Shown here one piece after another: positions 1 to 11,273 of a DNA stretch of 64,000 nucleotides. The DNA is taken from NCBI GenBank assembly GCA_020744225.1, contig JAGMWG010000012.1:1364001-1428000 (forward strand), given 5' to 3'. Made by a program: the position numbers and the translations under genes. The stretch is from Paraphoma chrysanthemicola (taxonomy: Eukaryota > Ascomycota > Dothideomycetes > Pleosporales > Phaeosphaeriaceae). Below the pieces are notes generated by a model that did not search any database, was not told the DNA's origin, and saw only the letters and a list, made by a program, of their open reading frames with translations. Each line of letters opens with the position of its first letter. Positions within the stretch are counted from its first letter, which is position 1.

Positions 1-668
1 AAAAACCCACATAGCGTCACCCAATCACTTGTTTGCGGGTCTATCTCCAGTAACTGTTCCCTGGGCACAAGTTCTCGCACAACAGCATAGTGCTTCTCAT
101 ACGCAGCCCTTGCTTGCGGTCCGCCATAATGATTCCCATTATGCACGCGAAACACGGCATGCATCAACCTCATGAGCGGCGCCATGGACGAGACGTCAAA
201 GTATCGCGCAAGTGCAAATAATCGCCATGTACACAGACACCAGATACTTTCCTGCATGCTCGCTTCCCAGTCCTCGTACTTGCGCGTCGTGAGAATGACT
301 TTGGCTTCGGGGTACGCGTCGAGTAGAGGCTGTGCTAACACGCAGCCAGGGAGGTCCATAACGACGTCGTAATCAGCAAGGAGTTTGTCGAATTCTGCTC
401 TGTGGTACGGTTTGAATGAGCGTTGTGCAATCGGCCGGTCAGGTGGTGAGACTAGCGTGACGTTGATGGCTTCGTGCCAGAGGGCGAGGTCTTCCGGGTT
501 GGCGAGGACTTGTCGCATTTGATGAGGCGTGTAGCCTAGTTTGCGGAGTGCGGTGGAGAGAGTTGATGTTCCAGTGCGAGGCATACCAAGGACGAGGATG
601 CGCATTGGTTTTGTGCGCGTGCGGTTGGTGGAGTCGACGAGACGGGTTGGTTGGGTGGGGGTGGCCAT
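1..668 (-). CDS. P-loop sulfotransferase-like protein (partial, 3' end outside window)
   Basis: The frame is open from ATG at 668 to the left edge, giving 222 residues without a stop. After a short polar N-terminus comes MRILVLGMPRTGTSTL. This is the PAPS/phosphate-binding loop form (GxPRTGTSTL) of the fungal Sulfotransfer_4-type family often annotated as 'NAD-dependent epimerase' or 'P-loop NTPase'. Further conserved stretches are the segment around residue 100 (YDVVMDLPGC) and the strand-loop AKVILTTRKYEDWEAS near residue 125, which matches the 'R..W..S' element that contacts the 3'-phosphate in sulfotransferases. The protein is predicted to be cytosolic, and no substrate can be inferred. 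The family is usually 220-280 aa, so only a short C-terminus should be missing. The start is the first ATG and sits in a CCACCATGG-like context. No intron is seen in this part. Confidence 0.8.
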   Translation of the reverse strand, partial: MATPTQPTRLVDSTNRTRTKPMRILVLGMPRTGTSTLSTALRKLGYTPHQMRQVLANPEDLALWHEAINVTLVSPPDRPIAQRSFKPYHRAEFDKLLADYDVVMDLPGCVLAQPLLDAYPEAKVILTTRKYEDWEASMQESIWCLCTWRLFALARYFDVSSMAPLMRLMHAVFRVHNGNHYGGPQARAAYEKHYAVVRELVPREQLLEIDPQTSDWVTLCGF

Positions 669-1348
669 GGTGGAAGCCGCGACAGAAAGCGCGTGTGAAA
701 TGCAGAAGACTGAAATGTTTACGAATCAAAGCTGGAATTTGTGTTATTGAAAAGATGCAAGAGGTGATATCGTGAACGTGTCGTGTTCTAGAAGGCGAGG
801 TTCGTACATGCAGGGCATGGTCGACGGATTAGGCTAAATCAGCGGCTGATGAGGGCCGCTGTACCACGGACTCCCGTCCCATGAACCCGGCTACACGTTG
901 CCGCATAATCCTCGTGAACGACCAATTGTCATTTCTCCTTCGACCTTGTTGGTGTTGCAGAATTGTGCGATTGGCTGGATGCCTAGAAATTATAGCTATT
1001 GAACGGTATGTTCCTAGGCGTATAATTCTTTCAGCTTCTTCGACATATACTACAGGGTGCCAGATATGCGAGACGTAGGCTTCTTCTCTCCATTCAGCTG
1101 TCCTTTCGTCTTTGAGCCTTCCTCTTTTCGTGATGAAGCTGCAAGATCAGAGTGCATTTTTTGCCTTCAAGCCCATCGTCTGGGCAGTAATTTAAGTGCG
1201 CAGAGCCTATTGTACCGTGCCTGTAACGAGACCTGCCTATTCTGCGCTCGGTCTACAGGCGGATCTCCAGTATTCCTCCCTCTGCGCTGCCGCCGCCCTC
1301 AAATCGCTGTCCCGCAACCAGAAGTATGAGTGAGGATTTGGCGCCTGA
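669..1348. other. Intergenic spacer, promoter of the sulfotransferase-like gene
   Basis: It lies between the 3' end of the SET-domain gene and the start of the sulfotransferase-like gene, both on the minus strand. It must hold the terminator of the first and the promoter of the second. No convincing coding potential, repeat or RNA gene was seen. Confidence 0.5.
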
Positions 1349-2398
1349 TTATTTACGCATCTGCTGCTGTGTCTTTCTCTTGAGTTCTTTCTCCCAGTTT
1401 GCGATGAAGTTGCTTGTCAAATTATGCAACTCTTGCGTATGCCACGATTCAGGATCCTCCATGTACTTCAATTCGTAGCCCTTATTCGCCCAAATCGCCG
1501 CGGGTTCCCAGTCCTGTACTCTTGCGTGGCTGAAGGCCGCAGTCCGGTACGCTTTGGCGAAGTAGTCTGTCAGACCCTCCTGATGCAGCAACTCAATGAG
1601 CTGTAGGCTAGCCTTGGCATTCTTGCGGGCCTGCTGCCTGCCTTTCTGCGTCTTCGGAGGGGTGAGTGTCAACTGAGGCTCGAAGTCCATGAATGCCTTT
1701 TGAATGCTGTTTCGGCGCTCGTCGCTCGCTGCTTTGGCCTCGCGCTCCTGCGAGCAAGCATCGCAAGTGCATTTGAAGCCGTACCGATCGAGTCGCTTCT
1801 GACGTTCCTCTTGTGTCATGAGCAACGGGATATAAGATACAAAAATCTCCTCGCCCTTCTTGATTTTGCGATATACGAAGACAATACGCTTGTTCAACTT
1901 GTCACTCCAGTAGTAGCTAGCATTTGGTCGACACGAATGGTTGATCCGAGCAATTTTTGGGAAAAGGCCAATTTCAGTGCCTGAATTGTAGGCATTCGTC
2001 CGGAATATGATCCCAAGCTTATCGACGGTTGCGATCTCAGCTGTGGTGCCATGATAGGTCAAGGACATGATCTCGTCCTGGTCATGCTTCGACAATTTTT
2101 CGAATTCTCTACGGACGAGTTTTGTCACCTCCGTCATGGGATAGCCAGAATTCTTGATGAACTCTGGTGGGACGATTTTAAGTGGTGGGGTTTCTCGCAT
2201 GATGATGTCGCCAGCTTCGAGATCGTGGGTCGCAAACATTCCGAGCCCTTTCCCGGCACTGGGATGGACAATGTATGGGATTGGTGGCCCTGAGCATGTT
2301 GCTGAATCGGTGGGCAATGCTGGCCAAGGACATGATTCCACATTTGCTAGAGCAAGTTTCAAGAAAGCCACCGAAATAAGCTGGCGGAGAAGATGCAT
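1349..2398 (-). CDS. SET-domain protein with signal-like N-terminus
   Basis: Intronless, 349 aa. A SET domain spans roughly residues 45-215. It shows the opening strand GKGLGMFATHDLEAGD, the pseudoknot motif RINHSCRPNASYY (NHSCxPN), and GEEIFVSY with the catalytic-type Tyr. A post-SET-like CTCDAC cluster follows near residue 215, and then a helical C-terminus. This is the fungal 'SET domain-containing protein 5' layout (SMYD-like without a MYND finger). Such proteins are presumed lysine methyltransferases, but their substrates are unknown. The first 23 residues (MHLLRQLISVAFLKLALANV, then Glu-Ser-Cys) look like a signal peptide or anchor, which is unexpected for a nuclear or cytosolic methyltransferase. 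An alternative is that the true start lies downstream, but the SET fold begins near residue 42 and needs most of what precedes it. Confidence 0.85.
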   Translation of the reverse strand: MHLLRQLISVAFLKLALANVESCPWPALPTDSATCSGPPIPYIVHPSAGKGLGMFATHDLEAGDIIMRETPPLKIVPPEFIKNSGYPMTEVTKLVRREFEKLSKHDQDEIMSLTYHGTTAEIATVDKLGIIFRTNAYNSGTEIGLFPKIARINHSCRPNASYYWSDKLNKRIVFVYRKIKKGEEIFVSYIPLLMTQEERQKRLDRYGFKCTCDACSQEREAKAASDERRNSIQKAFMDFEPQLTLTPPKTQKGRQQARKNAKASLQLIELLHQEGLTDYFAKAYRTAAFSHARVQDWEPAAIWANKGYELKYMEDPESWHTQELHNLTSNFIANWEKELKRKTQQQMRK

Positions 2399-3174
2399 GT
2401 TGAAAAGACGACTGGGACGTGTAATTGAGGATGAGGAACTGTCCTGCGCGTTTCTGGGGACGTGTCGATATATTAATGTTCGATGAGGGCCCGTCGCGAT
2501 GCACCTGAAACGCGTTTCACGTCGCTACTGTCGCAGCATGGCATCCTGGGCGCACATCGCTTCAGCGGAAGGTCGAGTGAGAGTCGGCAAGGAGAGAAAG
2601 CACAGCTTGCTACATCAAGGTTTATTCGATAACACGCGTTACTGGCGCTGTCCGATGGTTGTCAGGCCACGCGGGCGAGGCGAGCCCTGCTCGTTATGAA
2701 TGACGCCCATCGCGTGCTGTACCATAGACTGGAGACCCGCAACGTCTGCTAACAAGAGTCGCTGAGCAAAGTCGCGATGGAGCGTGAGTTGTGGAAGGCA
2801 GAAAATGGGGCACAATGATGCCCATCCGTTATCGCAAGGACAGGGTCGGAATGCTGTTCGGAATGGCCGAATTCGGTGCCGAACGCCATTGCCATGTTTT
2901 TGGACCCTGACGATTTCCCCAACCACAACGCTCCTTCCCCGCGCGATGGTGGGGCGATTGCCGTCTTGGAAGAATTGCCGTCATGAGGGACAGAAGTCGG
3001 CATTATGCGCGCGAGCCTTTATCTTCGTCTGTCCTCTCAAGCGACATCAGCCTTCGCGAGCTCCCCTGAATATTGCGCAGTCCAGCTAGGTACAGAGTTG
3101 AATCATCAATAAGGACCATGGTGTAGGAAGCCCACTTGACTGCAATAGAAGGACCGTGACTAATCTCGCAACAG
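2399..3174. other. Divergent intergenic region, SET gene / TPP-enzyme gene
   Basis: It separates two divergently transcribed genes and should carry both promoters. It may also hold the missing first exon of the TPP enzyme. An ATG at 3005 opens a 31-codon frame that could join to the next exon only through a weak donor (GTTGAA at 3097). A branch point (tgactaat) and acceptor (cgcaacag, ending 3174) are clear just before the recognisable coding sequence. Confidence 0.45.
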
Positions 3175-5050
3175 ATACACAGCATCATTTGCCTTCTTCG
3201 AGGCGCTGTGGGAGTATGGCGTCTCACACGTCTTTGTAAACCTCGGCAGCGATCATCCCTCGATCATGGAGGCCATCGTGAAGGGACAGAATGAGAAGAA
3301 GGGCCATTTTCCCAAGATAATCACCTGTCCTAATGAGGTGCGTGTACCTCCTCTTCAAGGCCACACTCCCCGGACTGATACTTTCAGATGGTCGCTCTTT
3401 CCATGGCAGATGGGTACGCGCGCCTGACCGGCAAGCCTCAATGCGTCATTGTCCACGTCGACGTCGGAACGCAAGGACTAGGCGCTGCTGTACACAACGC
3501 TTCGTGCGGTCGCGCGCCCGTTCTCATCTTCGCCGGATTGTCTCCATTCACGATCGAGGGCGAGATGCGTGGGAGCAGGACAGAATACATTCATTGGATA
3601 CAGGACGTGCCAGATCAGAAACAGATCGTGGCCCAGTATTGCAGATATACTGGCGAGATCAAGTCAGGGAAGAATGTCAAGGTAGGTGGAAATATAAGTA
3701 TTGTGCCGCGTCGCGCTGACCCATGGTCAGCAAATGGTCAATCGCGCCCTGTCATTCGCAACGAGCGATCCCAAAGGCCCAGTCTATCTTTATGGCGCAC
3801 GAGAGCCAATGGAGGAGGACCTCACACCATACAAGTTGGAGCTAGAATACTGGCATCCGGTCGAGCCTTCTGCGCTGCCACCAAGCGGCGTCAAGACGAT
3901 CGCGGAAGCGTTGGTGAACGCACAGGAACCGCTCGTAATCGTTGGCTTCACCGGAAGAAACCATGCAGCAGTGAGGGAACTCGTGCAGCTTGCGGACAAC
4001 ATCAAAGGAATCCGTGTCTTAGATACCGGCGGCAGTGACATGTGCTTCCCAGCGAACCACCCAGCATGGCTAGGCTTGCATTATGTGAACGACCCAAGCG
4101 TCAAATCCGCCGACGTTATCTTGGTCATGGACTGCGACGTGCCCTGGATCAACACACAATGTCGTCCCAAGGATGACGCGAAGATCTTCCACGTGGACGT
4201 CGACCCGTTGAAGCAACAGATGCCCGTCTTCTACCTCAATGCGCTACAGCGCTATCGAGCGGACGCGTGCACTTCTTTGAGCCAACTGAATGGTTACCTC
4301 GAATCAAATTTAAAGGAAAAGCTTTCAAGTCAGGTCTTCTCGCAGCGATGGACGGCGCTTCAGGAGTCGCACAAGAAAAAGCTCGAGGCGATAGCAAGCG
4401 AGGCAAAGGTCGACGACCAAGGGCATTTTGGCACACCATATCTTTGCTCCGAGCTAAAGAAATTGTGTCCGAACGACACTATCTGGGCCGTCGAGGCTGT
4501 CACGCAGACCCCTTTTGTCGCAGACCAGATACAAGCCACTCTACCCGGCTCATGGATCAACTGTGGAGGTGGCGGCCTCGGCTGGTCGGGTGGTGGCGCA
4601 CTCGGTATCAAGCTCGCAACTGATACGGAAGGCAAGAAGCAGTTCGTTTGCCAGATCGTAGGAGATGGCACCTATCTATTTTCAGTCCCCGGCTCTGTCT
4701 ACTGGATCGCACAACGATACAAGATCCCCATTCTAACGATCGTTCTGAACAACAAGGGTTGGAATGCGCCGCGGAGATCGATGCTGTTGGTGCATCCGGA
4801 TGGAGAGGGTTCGAAGGTCAGTAATGAAGAGCTCAACATCAGCTTTGCACCCACACCGGACTACTCTGGTATCGCGAAGGCTGCGTCAGGTGGAGAGATC
4901 TGGGCCGCACATGCAAGTACCGCAGAAGAGCTAGGCAAGCTATTGCCTGAAGCCATCAAGTCTGTGCTCGATGGCCGATCAGCTGTGCTCGATGCGCATC
5001 TTGAGGGACCCGAAGGCAAGTATGGTGGTGGCAAAGCACGATTGGGCTAA
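3175..5050 (+). CDS. Acetolactate synthase-like thiamine-diphosphate enzyme
   Basis: Three exons were built: 3175-3337, 3388-3681 and 3731-5050, giving about 591 residues. The TPP-enzyme N-domain starts at YTASFAFFEALWEYG, then NLGSDHPSIMEAIVKG and the CPNE motif, whose Glu activates the cofactor. The central domain follows, and the C-terminal TPP-binding motif is GDGTYLFSVPG...IVLNN (GDG-x~27-NN). The family includes acetolactate synthase and benzoylformate or oxalyl-CoA decarboxylase relatives. Fungal members of this subgroup are annotated 'acetolactate synthase, putative', but they lack a clear mitochondrial presequence and are not the biosynthetic Ilv2. The extreme 5' end is unresolved: an in-frame stop at 3161 precedes the first recognisable codon, so a short upstream exon with the ATG is needed. 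The two internal introns (50 and 49 nt) keep phase 0. Confidence 0.82.
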
Positions 5051-5762
5051 TCGCACGCTGGAAACGCCCTGGCAGGCGGTTCTAAGCGAGTCCGCATATT
5101 CATCCCACGAATGAAATAGCAAGTTAATCGACAGATCAAGACTTTCGAACGTATCCACGAGATCTGCAAAATTGGCTTACATTTCGTCGAGCCGAGACCA
5201 CCCTTCGCAGCTTCACCGGTGACAGATCAAGATCTTTATCTTTGTGTACTGCGACCATCCCAGCGGAGCGCTGGACGTTCTGCTAACAGCACCTGTGGCG
5301 AATGTGAGCATTGCGCAATATTTACAATGGCCGAGCTATTCCCAAAGGCGATTTGAAACCCCCAAGTACGTTCATCTCAGCTATGAACACGACATGATCA
5401 ACAGGATTCTTCGTGTATCATGCCTAGAGGACGATCTTCCGGAGCGGCTGGTCCCGCTCAGTAAGGCTTGATTGTCCCGCTGCGAGCGCGGATATCTGCT
5501 CACCACGAGATAACGGTCTACCCGGACCGCAGAGCTATACCTACGTGGTCTAATGCGAGCCTATCGGATAGGAATAAGGTTTGCCAGATTCAATGACGAA
5601 GTTGATGGCGTTTCTAGGCTGAGTTTGGTGGCGGGGCATGTGCCGACACGGGATCAGTCCTGCACCATGCTAATTGTATATCTACGGCCCGTCCTGTCCG
5701 GCATCAGTCTCATCGTAGATTGATTCTCTCCAGGCACTACCGATAAGTCCGCTTTACTAGCC
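5051..5762. other. Intergenic spacer
   Basis: It lies between the stop of the TPP-enzyme gene and the start of the membrane-protein gene, both on the plus strand, so it holds the promoter of the latter. No credible gene or repeat was recognised. Confidence 0.45.
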
Positions 5763-7999
5763 ATGGAGACAGATGTCCTCAAAGGTTCCCTCAATGACGA
5801 TATTCATCTCGGGTTTTGGATCAACCGCTCCTTTGGAGCGACTCACGGAGCCACCTTGACGCTAGACCGCGGAGGTGGTGGACTACTGATTGCCTTTCTG
5901 GCGCTCTATGTAGGTGCAAGTAGTCGCGGCATATGGAAATTGACGCGTTGTTTCTTCCACTTTGCCTTCTCATCCCGCTCACGTATCGATGGGACTTATG
6001 TCCAAAGACAAGCGGTCTTACGCAACACCTCCCTCCCACTCGAGACGGCCCTGGAGTGCCTAGACATATCTTGGGCATGGCGTAAGAAGGCTGCGAAGAT
6101 CGATGGTAGGCCGCTCATGCTGGCAATACTCGCTCTGGCCTCTGCGCTCGGTTTTACACTTGCCGGTATGTATAGCACTGTTCTTGCTAGAGAGTACAGG
6201 ATCTCAGTACGTTTAGGTATTTTCTCCTCAAGAGTTTCCAGCGAGCTGGCCAATGAGGTTCTAATCTCCGGGAAACACTGTGACGTGGATCTAGCCGGCA
6301 GCTCGGTCTTGGACGATGTCGCAGGATGGGAACATATCAGCCCCTTCTTGAATCAAAAATCGGCCGAGCATCTGGCCTACGCCCAGAAGTGCTATCAAAA
6401 AAGTGAAATCACGCCATCAGACGAATGCCGATTGCTCTCTGCTTCAGCCCTGCCATACAAGTTCGATGGCAACGCATCCTGCCCATATTCAGAAGATATT
6501 TGCAAGTCGTCTTCTGGAAATCTCCTCATCGATGCTGGACCACTTGATAGTCTCACACACCTGGGTATCAACAAAGGACCGCGCTTTACTGCTCACATCA
6601 AAGAACACTGTGCCCCACTTGCCACTGATCACTTCACAAGAACGTACACCGATAGCAACCGGCGCAACGTGAGCTTCAAGAGCTACCATTTCAGTGATGG
6701 GGTGCAAGACTTCACATTTGAAGTTGAGATCAATGCCGCCACATCGAACTCCGGTCATGAGGGTGATTATGAAGTCTAGTAGGTTATTTGTCTTACATCT
6801 GCAAGGAAATACACCAGACAGCGCTAATTGCGCGATAGCCCCCTTACAGAGATACGGAACAAGAATCTCTCGTACAGCAGACCCTTCATTCCTCAATTGC
6901 AAATACGCGGCGCGCGCACAACCTTACTCTTTCTCATGGCGAAGCAGATATTCTACTTGAACGAGACAGCAGACCCATGGTTCGCCGCCACAAGACGCTT
7001 GGAGAATAGCAGTGCATTGATTGCACCAGACGAACCAGCAGCCGTCCTTGGTTGCGCCACGGAAAGAAAATATTGCAATCCTGAGCTTCCAGCGTCCTTA
7101 GGCTGTGTCAACGCATTCTCGAATACACTTGAGCAAGATTTCTCCAAGGCGTGGCCTGATGCACGAGACAGAATGCGGCTCCGAGCTATGTCAATGATTG
7201 TACATCAATTTGGCTCAAGCGATCTGGCTCCATTCTTCACGGCGAAAAGCGTGCCCAATCTACTTGCGAGGCAAACTCTGATGCCATCGGCGCTCCTGGT
7301 GGACTATCCGACAATACAGACCCGGTCGCTGCCTTCTGATCAGTGGCAGAAAGAAATCGAGTACATCACCCAAGCCAACTTGGCAGCATTGCAGCACTTC
7401 ATAGTCGACTATGCAAGAGGACTGTGGCTTGGTGGTGAGCTATGCGATTTCAGTCCCTGTCAACGACTTTGCTATAGCCAAGTAAGTCGAACCACACACA
7501 TCCGACATATGATTCTGATACAATCGTGCAGAAAATCCGCAGCTCAGCACACTACTCCTTTAGCGTCCTAGGAATCTCGATCATCCTCGCTGTCGGCGGC
7601 GCTATCGTCCTCATCGCTTCGCTGTTAGATCGGATCCTAGCCGCCTTATTCCGCCTGGACAAACTGCGCACCAGTCATGTCTGGAGCTACGCGTATGCTG
7701 AATGGCAAGCGAATTCCGTCTTGCAGCTCCAGCGCATCGCGCACGAGAATGTAGGCTCAGGCACATGGTCTCGCGCGACGGATATAGTGCCCGTGACTGA
7801 GCCCGGAGAGACGCTCGCCATCCTCGACGTGACGGATCGCAAGCATCCGCGACTAGTGCTTCCGAAGAACGAGATGATGCGATGCGATGTTGCGAAGCGG
7901 TCTGTGGGGGTGAGAGAGATGGCGTTGTATACTGAGATTCCGAGTGTGGAGCAGGTAGAGCAGGGCACAGGGAGTGTGCGCGAGGATGACGTTGTATGA
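5763..7999 (+). CDS. Large fungal membrane protein of unknown function
   Basis: Three exons (5763-6762, 6850-7481, 7532-7999) total 2,100 nt, or 699 aa. The first intron is 87 nt with a ctaat branch point. The second (50 nt) has a GTAAGT donor. Hydrophobic helices lie at about residues 40-55 (GGLLIAFLALYVGAS), about 120-140 (LMLAILALASALGFTLAGMYS) and near the C-terminus (VLGISIILAVGGAIVLIASLL). A long Cys-containing, N-glycosylatable segment (about 155-540) lies between the second and last helices and probably faces the lumen or outside. The 'LTLDRGGGGLL' segment, the 'DGTYVQRQAVLRN' stretch and the terminal TM-plus-tail layout recur in an abundant family of lineage-expanded Pezizomycotina hypothetical proteins. 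No catalytic motif is visible and no function is assigned. Confidence 0.8.
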
Positions 8000-9250
8000 T
8001 GTAGAGAAATACTCGTTCGATCAAACTCGAGCGATGCTCTAGTATACGTATTTTGTATTGCCACGGACTAGATTATGGAAGACTGGCTTGACGGGCTAGA
8101 CTAGCTCTAAGCGACGGGTAGAGCGTGTACCTGCCTGCAGACGCTTGAGGGCCATAGCGATAGCGTCAACTTAGTAGCCTTCTCGCCCAACTCGGCGAGA
8201 AACCGCAGTTGTACGTGATGGTGGCTGTACGCCTTCGTATCGAGGACGACCCCCTAATTATCACCAATTTAGTCAGTCGATCAACCAATCTTATGGTTAA
8301 CAGAAGGTATGTAGGGTTGAATTTTAAAACACACGTCAAAACAAGTTGGAGATCTGGGAATTCGCCAATACAGGTATCGGTAGTATGGCAGCTCTCCCTC
8401 TGAATTCTTCATCATCCACAATCTGGGCTGATAGACTCAGGAGGTTGTCCTTTGTGGGCGTAACTTCATATATTAGTACAATGATTGCAGATAGACCCAA
8501 TCACGTTCTCAGCTTCATTCCTCTTTTGTTCGCCTAGAGATGTTGCGTTGTTCTATACTTACGTCTTGCGCATCTACTGACGCTATTGGACTGTAGTGGA
8601 CAGCTGAAGGATGCCAAGATCATAATCTCTGCATCTCTGTCTTGGCCGCTACACCTTGGCTTTAGTGGTTACAAATCACAGCGAGATATAGAGCTGGCTG
8701 AAAATGCTGAACGAAAAAGGCAAGATCTATTGGGCAAGAATTGATCAGATGCGCTTGTGTGAGTTATCCATATCATCGAAATCAAGTCAAGCGTGCGGCT
8801 ATGCAAAGCTAGCCGCTACTCGGGCCCAATGGTTGTTCCGTAAAAGTTCAACGAAATTGCCCGTGCGAAGAGTCAGCGGTTCTTCTGTCCTGTGACCCAT
8901 GATTCGCTCAAGCTCAAGACATCGGCGCTAGTTTTGGCATGGGTACGGTCCAGCTTGGACTCGATACAGCATCTATGTCTCCTTTTTTGGAGTGTTAAGC
9001 AATACAGAATTATTTAAACAGGCTAACTATCATTGTTCCAATTCTCGTACGTAGTATGCATTTCCTGCATGTATCTTCACAGGCATAATTGTCCCATGCA
9101 CGATTAAGCGTCGGCTGCTTGGTACGATCTATAGCTGGAACCTCAAAACTGTATCTACTAACGCGATATAGGAAAACCTAAGGATTTACAAATCACAGCA
9201 AATACGTTTCCCTTGCCTCTTGTTCTTCTTGCTCCTCTGCAGCAGGAACA
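8000..9250. other. Gene-poor intergenic stretch
   Basis: It follows the membrane-protein gene. It is relatively A+T-rich with only short unrelated open frames. No domain, tRNA or terminal repeat was recognised. Together with the next 2 kb it looks like degraded repeat-derived DNA. Confidence 0.4.
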
Positions 9251-9457
9251 ATGACAACCTCTCCATCTACCTCTCGAGCAACTTCGTATCTCCTCCTCCT
9301 GATACTACTCACCAATCTCGCAATAGTTGGCATGCTTGCCACTATATTACACTTCTTCCGTCATACGATCTACCAAGAGACCCCTTTTATCGATTCAACG
9401 CGATACGAGTGGGCCATCCGGATCACCGATAAATATGGTCCTTCAGATTACCGATAA
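9251..9457 (+). CDS. Possible 68-aa single-TM small protein
   Basis: A short frame encodes a Ser/Thr-rich start, one strong hydrophobic helix (YLLLLILLTNLAIVGMLATI) and a polar tail ending ITDKYGPSDYR. The last codons lie in an imperfect 15-base direct duplication (accgataaata at about 9425 and 9448). No homologue is recalled and no intron or clear promoter supports it. It may be a chance frame in the gene-poor stretch. Confidence 0.2.
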   Translation: MTTSPSTSRATSYLLLLILLTNLAIVGMLATILHFFRHTIYQETPFIDSTRYEWAIRITDKYGPSDYR

Positions 9458-9541
9458 ATACAGTGGTTAATGCTATGGTGAGATCAAGAACAGGCCCCTT
9501 ATCATATCTTTTGGCTGACTTCAGAAGTAACGTGAAGTACC

Positions 9542-9883
9542 TTAAGAAGAAGCGAGTAGGAACGCAGACAAGAGGCAAAGAAGGCTGCCAAGGCGGCCCG
9601 GGAAGCTATTACACGCAAGAAACGCGGTCGGCCCCAGAATAATACAACAACAGATACACTCGAGCCGAAGGCCAAAGTAGCGCGACTAAGTGAGACTAAG
9701 ATTGTGGATGCCTAAGCTGGTCTTTCAAAGCCAAAAGCCACGGTTGTGCAGAGTAAAGTGCAGGCTGCAGAAGGTGAAGCTCGGTCTCTAAAGCCAGCCG
9801 ATGTTATGTATACGACACCACGAGTTAAGAAGATAAAAATTGTACTGAAGCTATGGGGAACCCCAGAGGCGCGTATGTCTTAG
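9542..9883 (+). mobile_element. Relic C-terminal tail of a pogo/Fot1-like transposase
   Basis: One frame reads a basic, Ala/Lys-rich tail: ERRQEAKKAAKAAREAITRK, then KKRGRPQNNTTT, then EPKAKVARLSE, and after a stop another Lys-rich repeat. This succession (helical KAAREA, then K-x-R-G-R-P, then repeats of EPKAKVAR-[LM]-SE) is typical of the extreme C-terminus of fungal pogo/Fot1 DDE transposases. In-frame stops at 9557 (TAG), 9713 (TAA) and 9881 (TAG) break it. The CENPB/HTH and DDE domains were not found upstream and no terminal inverted repeats were seen. It is therefore a short inactive remnant. Confidence 0.5.
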
Positions 9884-11273
9884 CGAGGAGTTTGTTTTAG
9901 AATTCTGGTGTACAGTAATGATCTTATAATATGTGCTTGAGTGTGATTTCTGCCGTAATTATCGTGATGGTACTCGCTGCTTGCCCTTGCGCGGGCAGGG
10001 CTTCTTCAGGAGTGTTGCAATTGCGCTTGATGCCCTTAATCTCATGGCTATGCACAGTATACAATAGTAACACTGTTGTATTGGAGGTTATCCTGCAGTT
10101 GCGGTGCTCGCTGTATCGATGCGACGTCGTCGTTCTCGTCGTTCTCGTCGTTGTCGCGCTCGTTGTCGTTCCACTTGCCTCGCTTAGGATAGCAGTCGCT
10201 CTAAGACTAGAATCATTAGTTCTTTCCCGGTGGAGAATTGAAGACGACGTGCAATTGTACCTTGGAAGTCAAAGCATGCCAAGTTTGCGGACACCATCGG
10301 TGTAGCGTGCTCGACCCTGCAGGGAAAGCATACAACGCGGAAATAAAGAATTGTGCAAAGATGGAGTGAAATTGTAGTATTACATGAGGAAAACCTGTGA
10401 GAAATGCCTATTTGCTACAAAGAGAGAGCGAAGAAAGCAGAAAAGGAGCGGAAGCGAGAGAATAGATTAGTGTAATGTTGCGCATACAAAACATGAAACA
10501 TCTCAACGGATTTGCGTTACGTGCGCATACATCCATTATTTGGAGGCCGCAAGGTGCAAGATAGACTAGGCTAAGGAAAAGGGTTAGGAGAAAGCGGGTC
10601 GGCAAGAGCCTAGGACTGCGTGGCGTAGAGATAGGTCTAGCAGGAACGTAAGGCATACTTCATGTGGATAGCGTGATCCGTCACGCTGGTGCACTACAAA
10701 CGCACCAAAATGTCGTTTAGATTGCATCATTTCTGAGGCTGAATTTCTCGGAGCCAAATTGCGCGACATGCGAAAGGGCGAAACAAACAAACTGCGCAGG
10801 TGTCGTAAGAGGCGCTCGGACGAAACCACCGGTTTTAAGGGCACTACGTCAATTGCCTGAGGCAGGAGTGACACCCCATTTCTTGTTATCGCACGGCTTG
10901 GAAATCAAGACAGGGCCGCAGGGCTGAAAGGGAACCTGTGTGCAGTAAGCAAACGCCCCGCTACGCCCGATCCGGGCTGACACATCAGCAAATGTTGGCT
11001 TACATACACCGCGAGGATGTGGCTTCGCGCGTCGCGCTTGGGCCGAGCGCCGATATATCGCAAACCAGATGCAAGAGGAAGGTAGGTAGAGATAACTGGT
11101 ATAAAGTAAGATCATGGTAAGGAATAGTAGAAGGCATCAACAGATATCTACAATACTTGTCAACAAATCTCCAATACAACCTCGTACCGACACTCTGCAA
11201 ACTTAATCTCCTGGCTATTTTAGAGATTTGTACCAATCAGATTGCTCCCATTTCAGCACCAATTACAGCACTA
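9884..11273. other. Gene-poor spacer upstream of the MDR oxidoreductase
   Basis: It contains the trinucleotide repeat described separately and several short frames without recognisable domains. Its last few hundred bases should be the promoter and 5' leader of the oxidoreductase gene. No RNA gene was seen. Confidence 0.4.
10124..10170. repeat. Imperfect GTC/TCG trinucleotide microsatellite
   Basis: About 47 bases are built from gtcgtcgttctc-type units with one interruption (gcgctc). It is simple-sequence DNA in a non-coding stretch. Confidence 0.7.
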
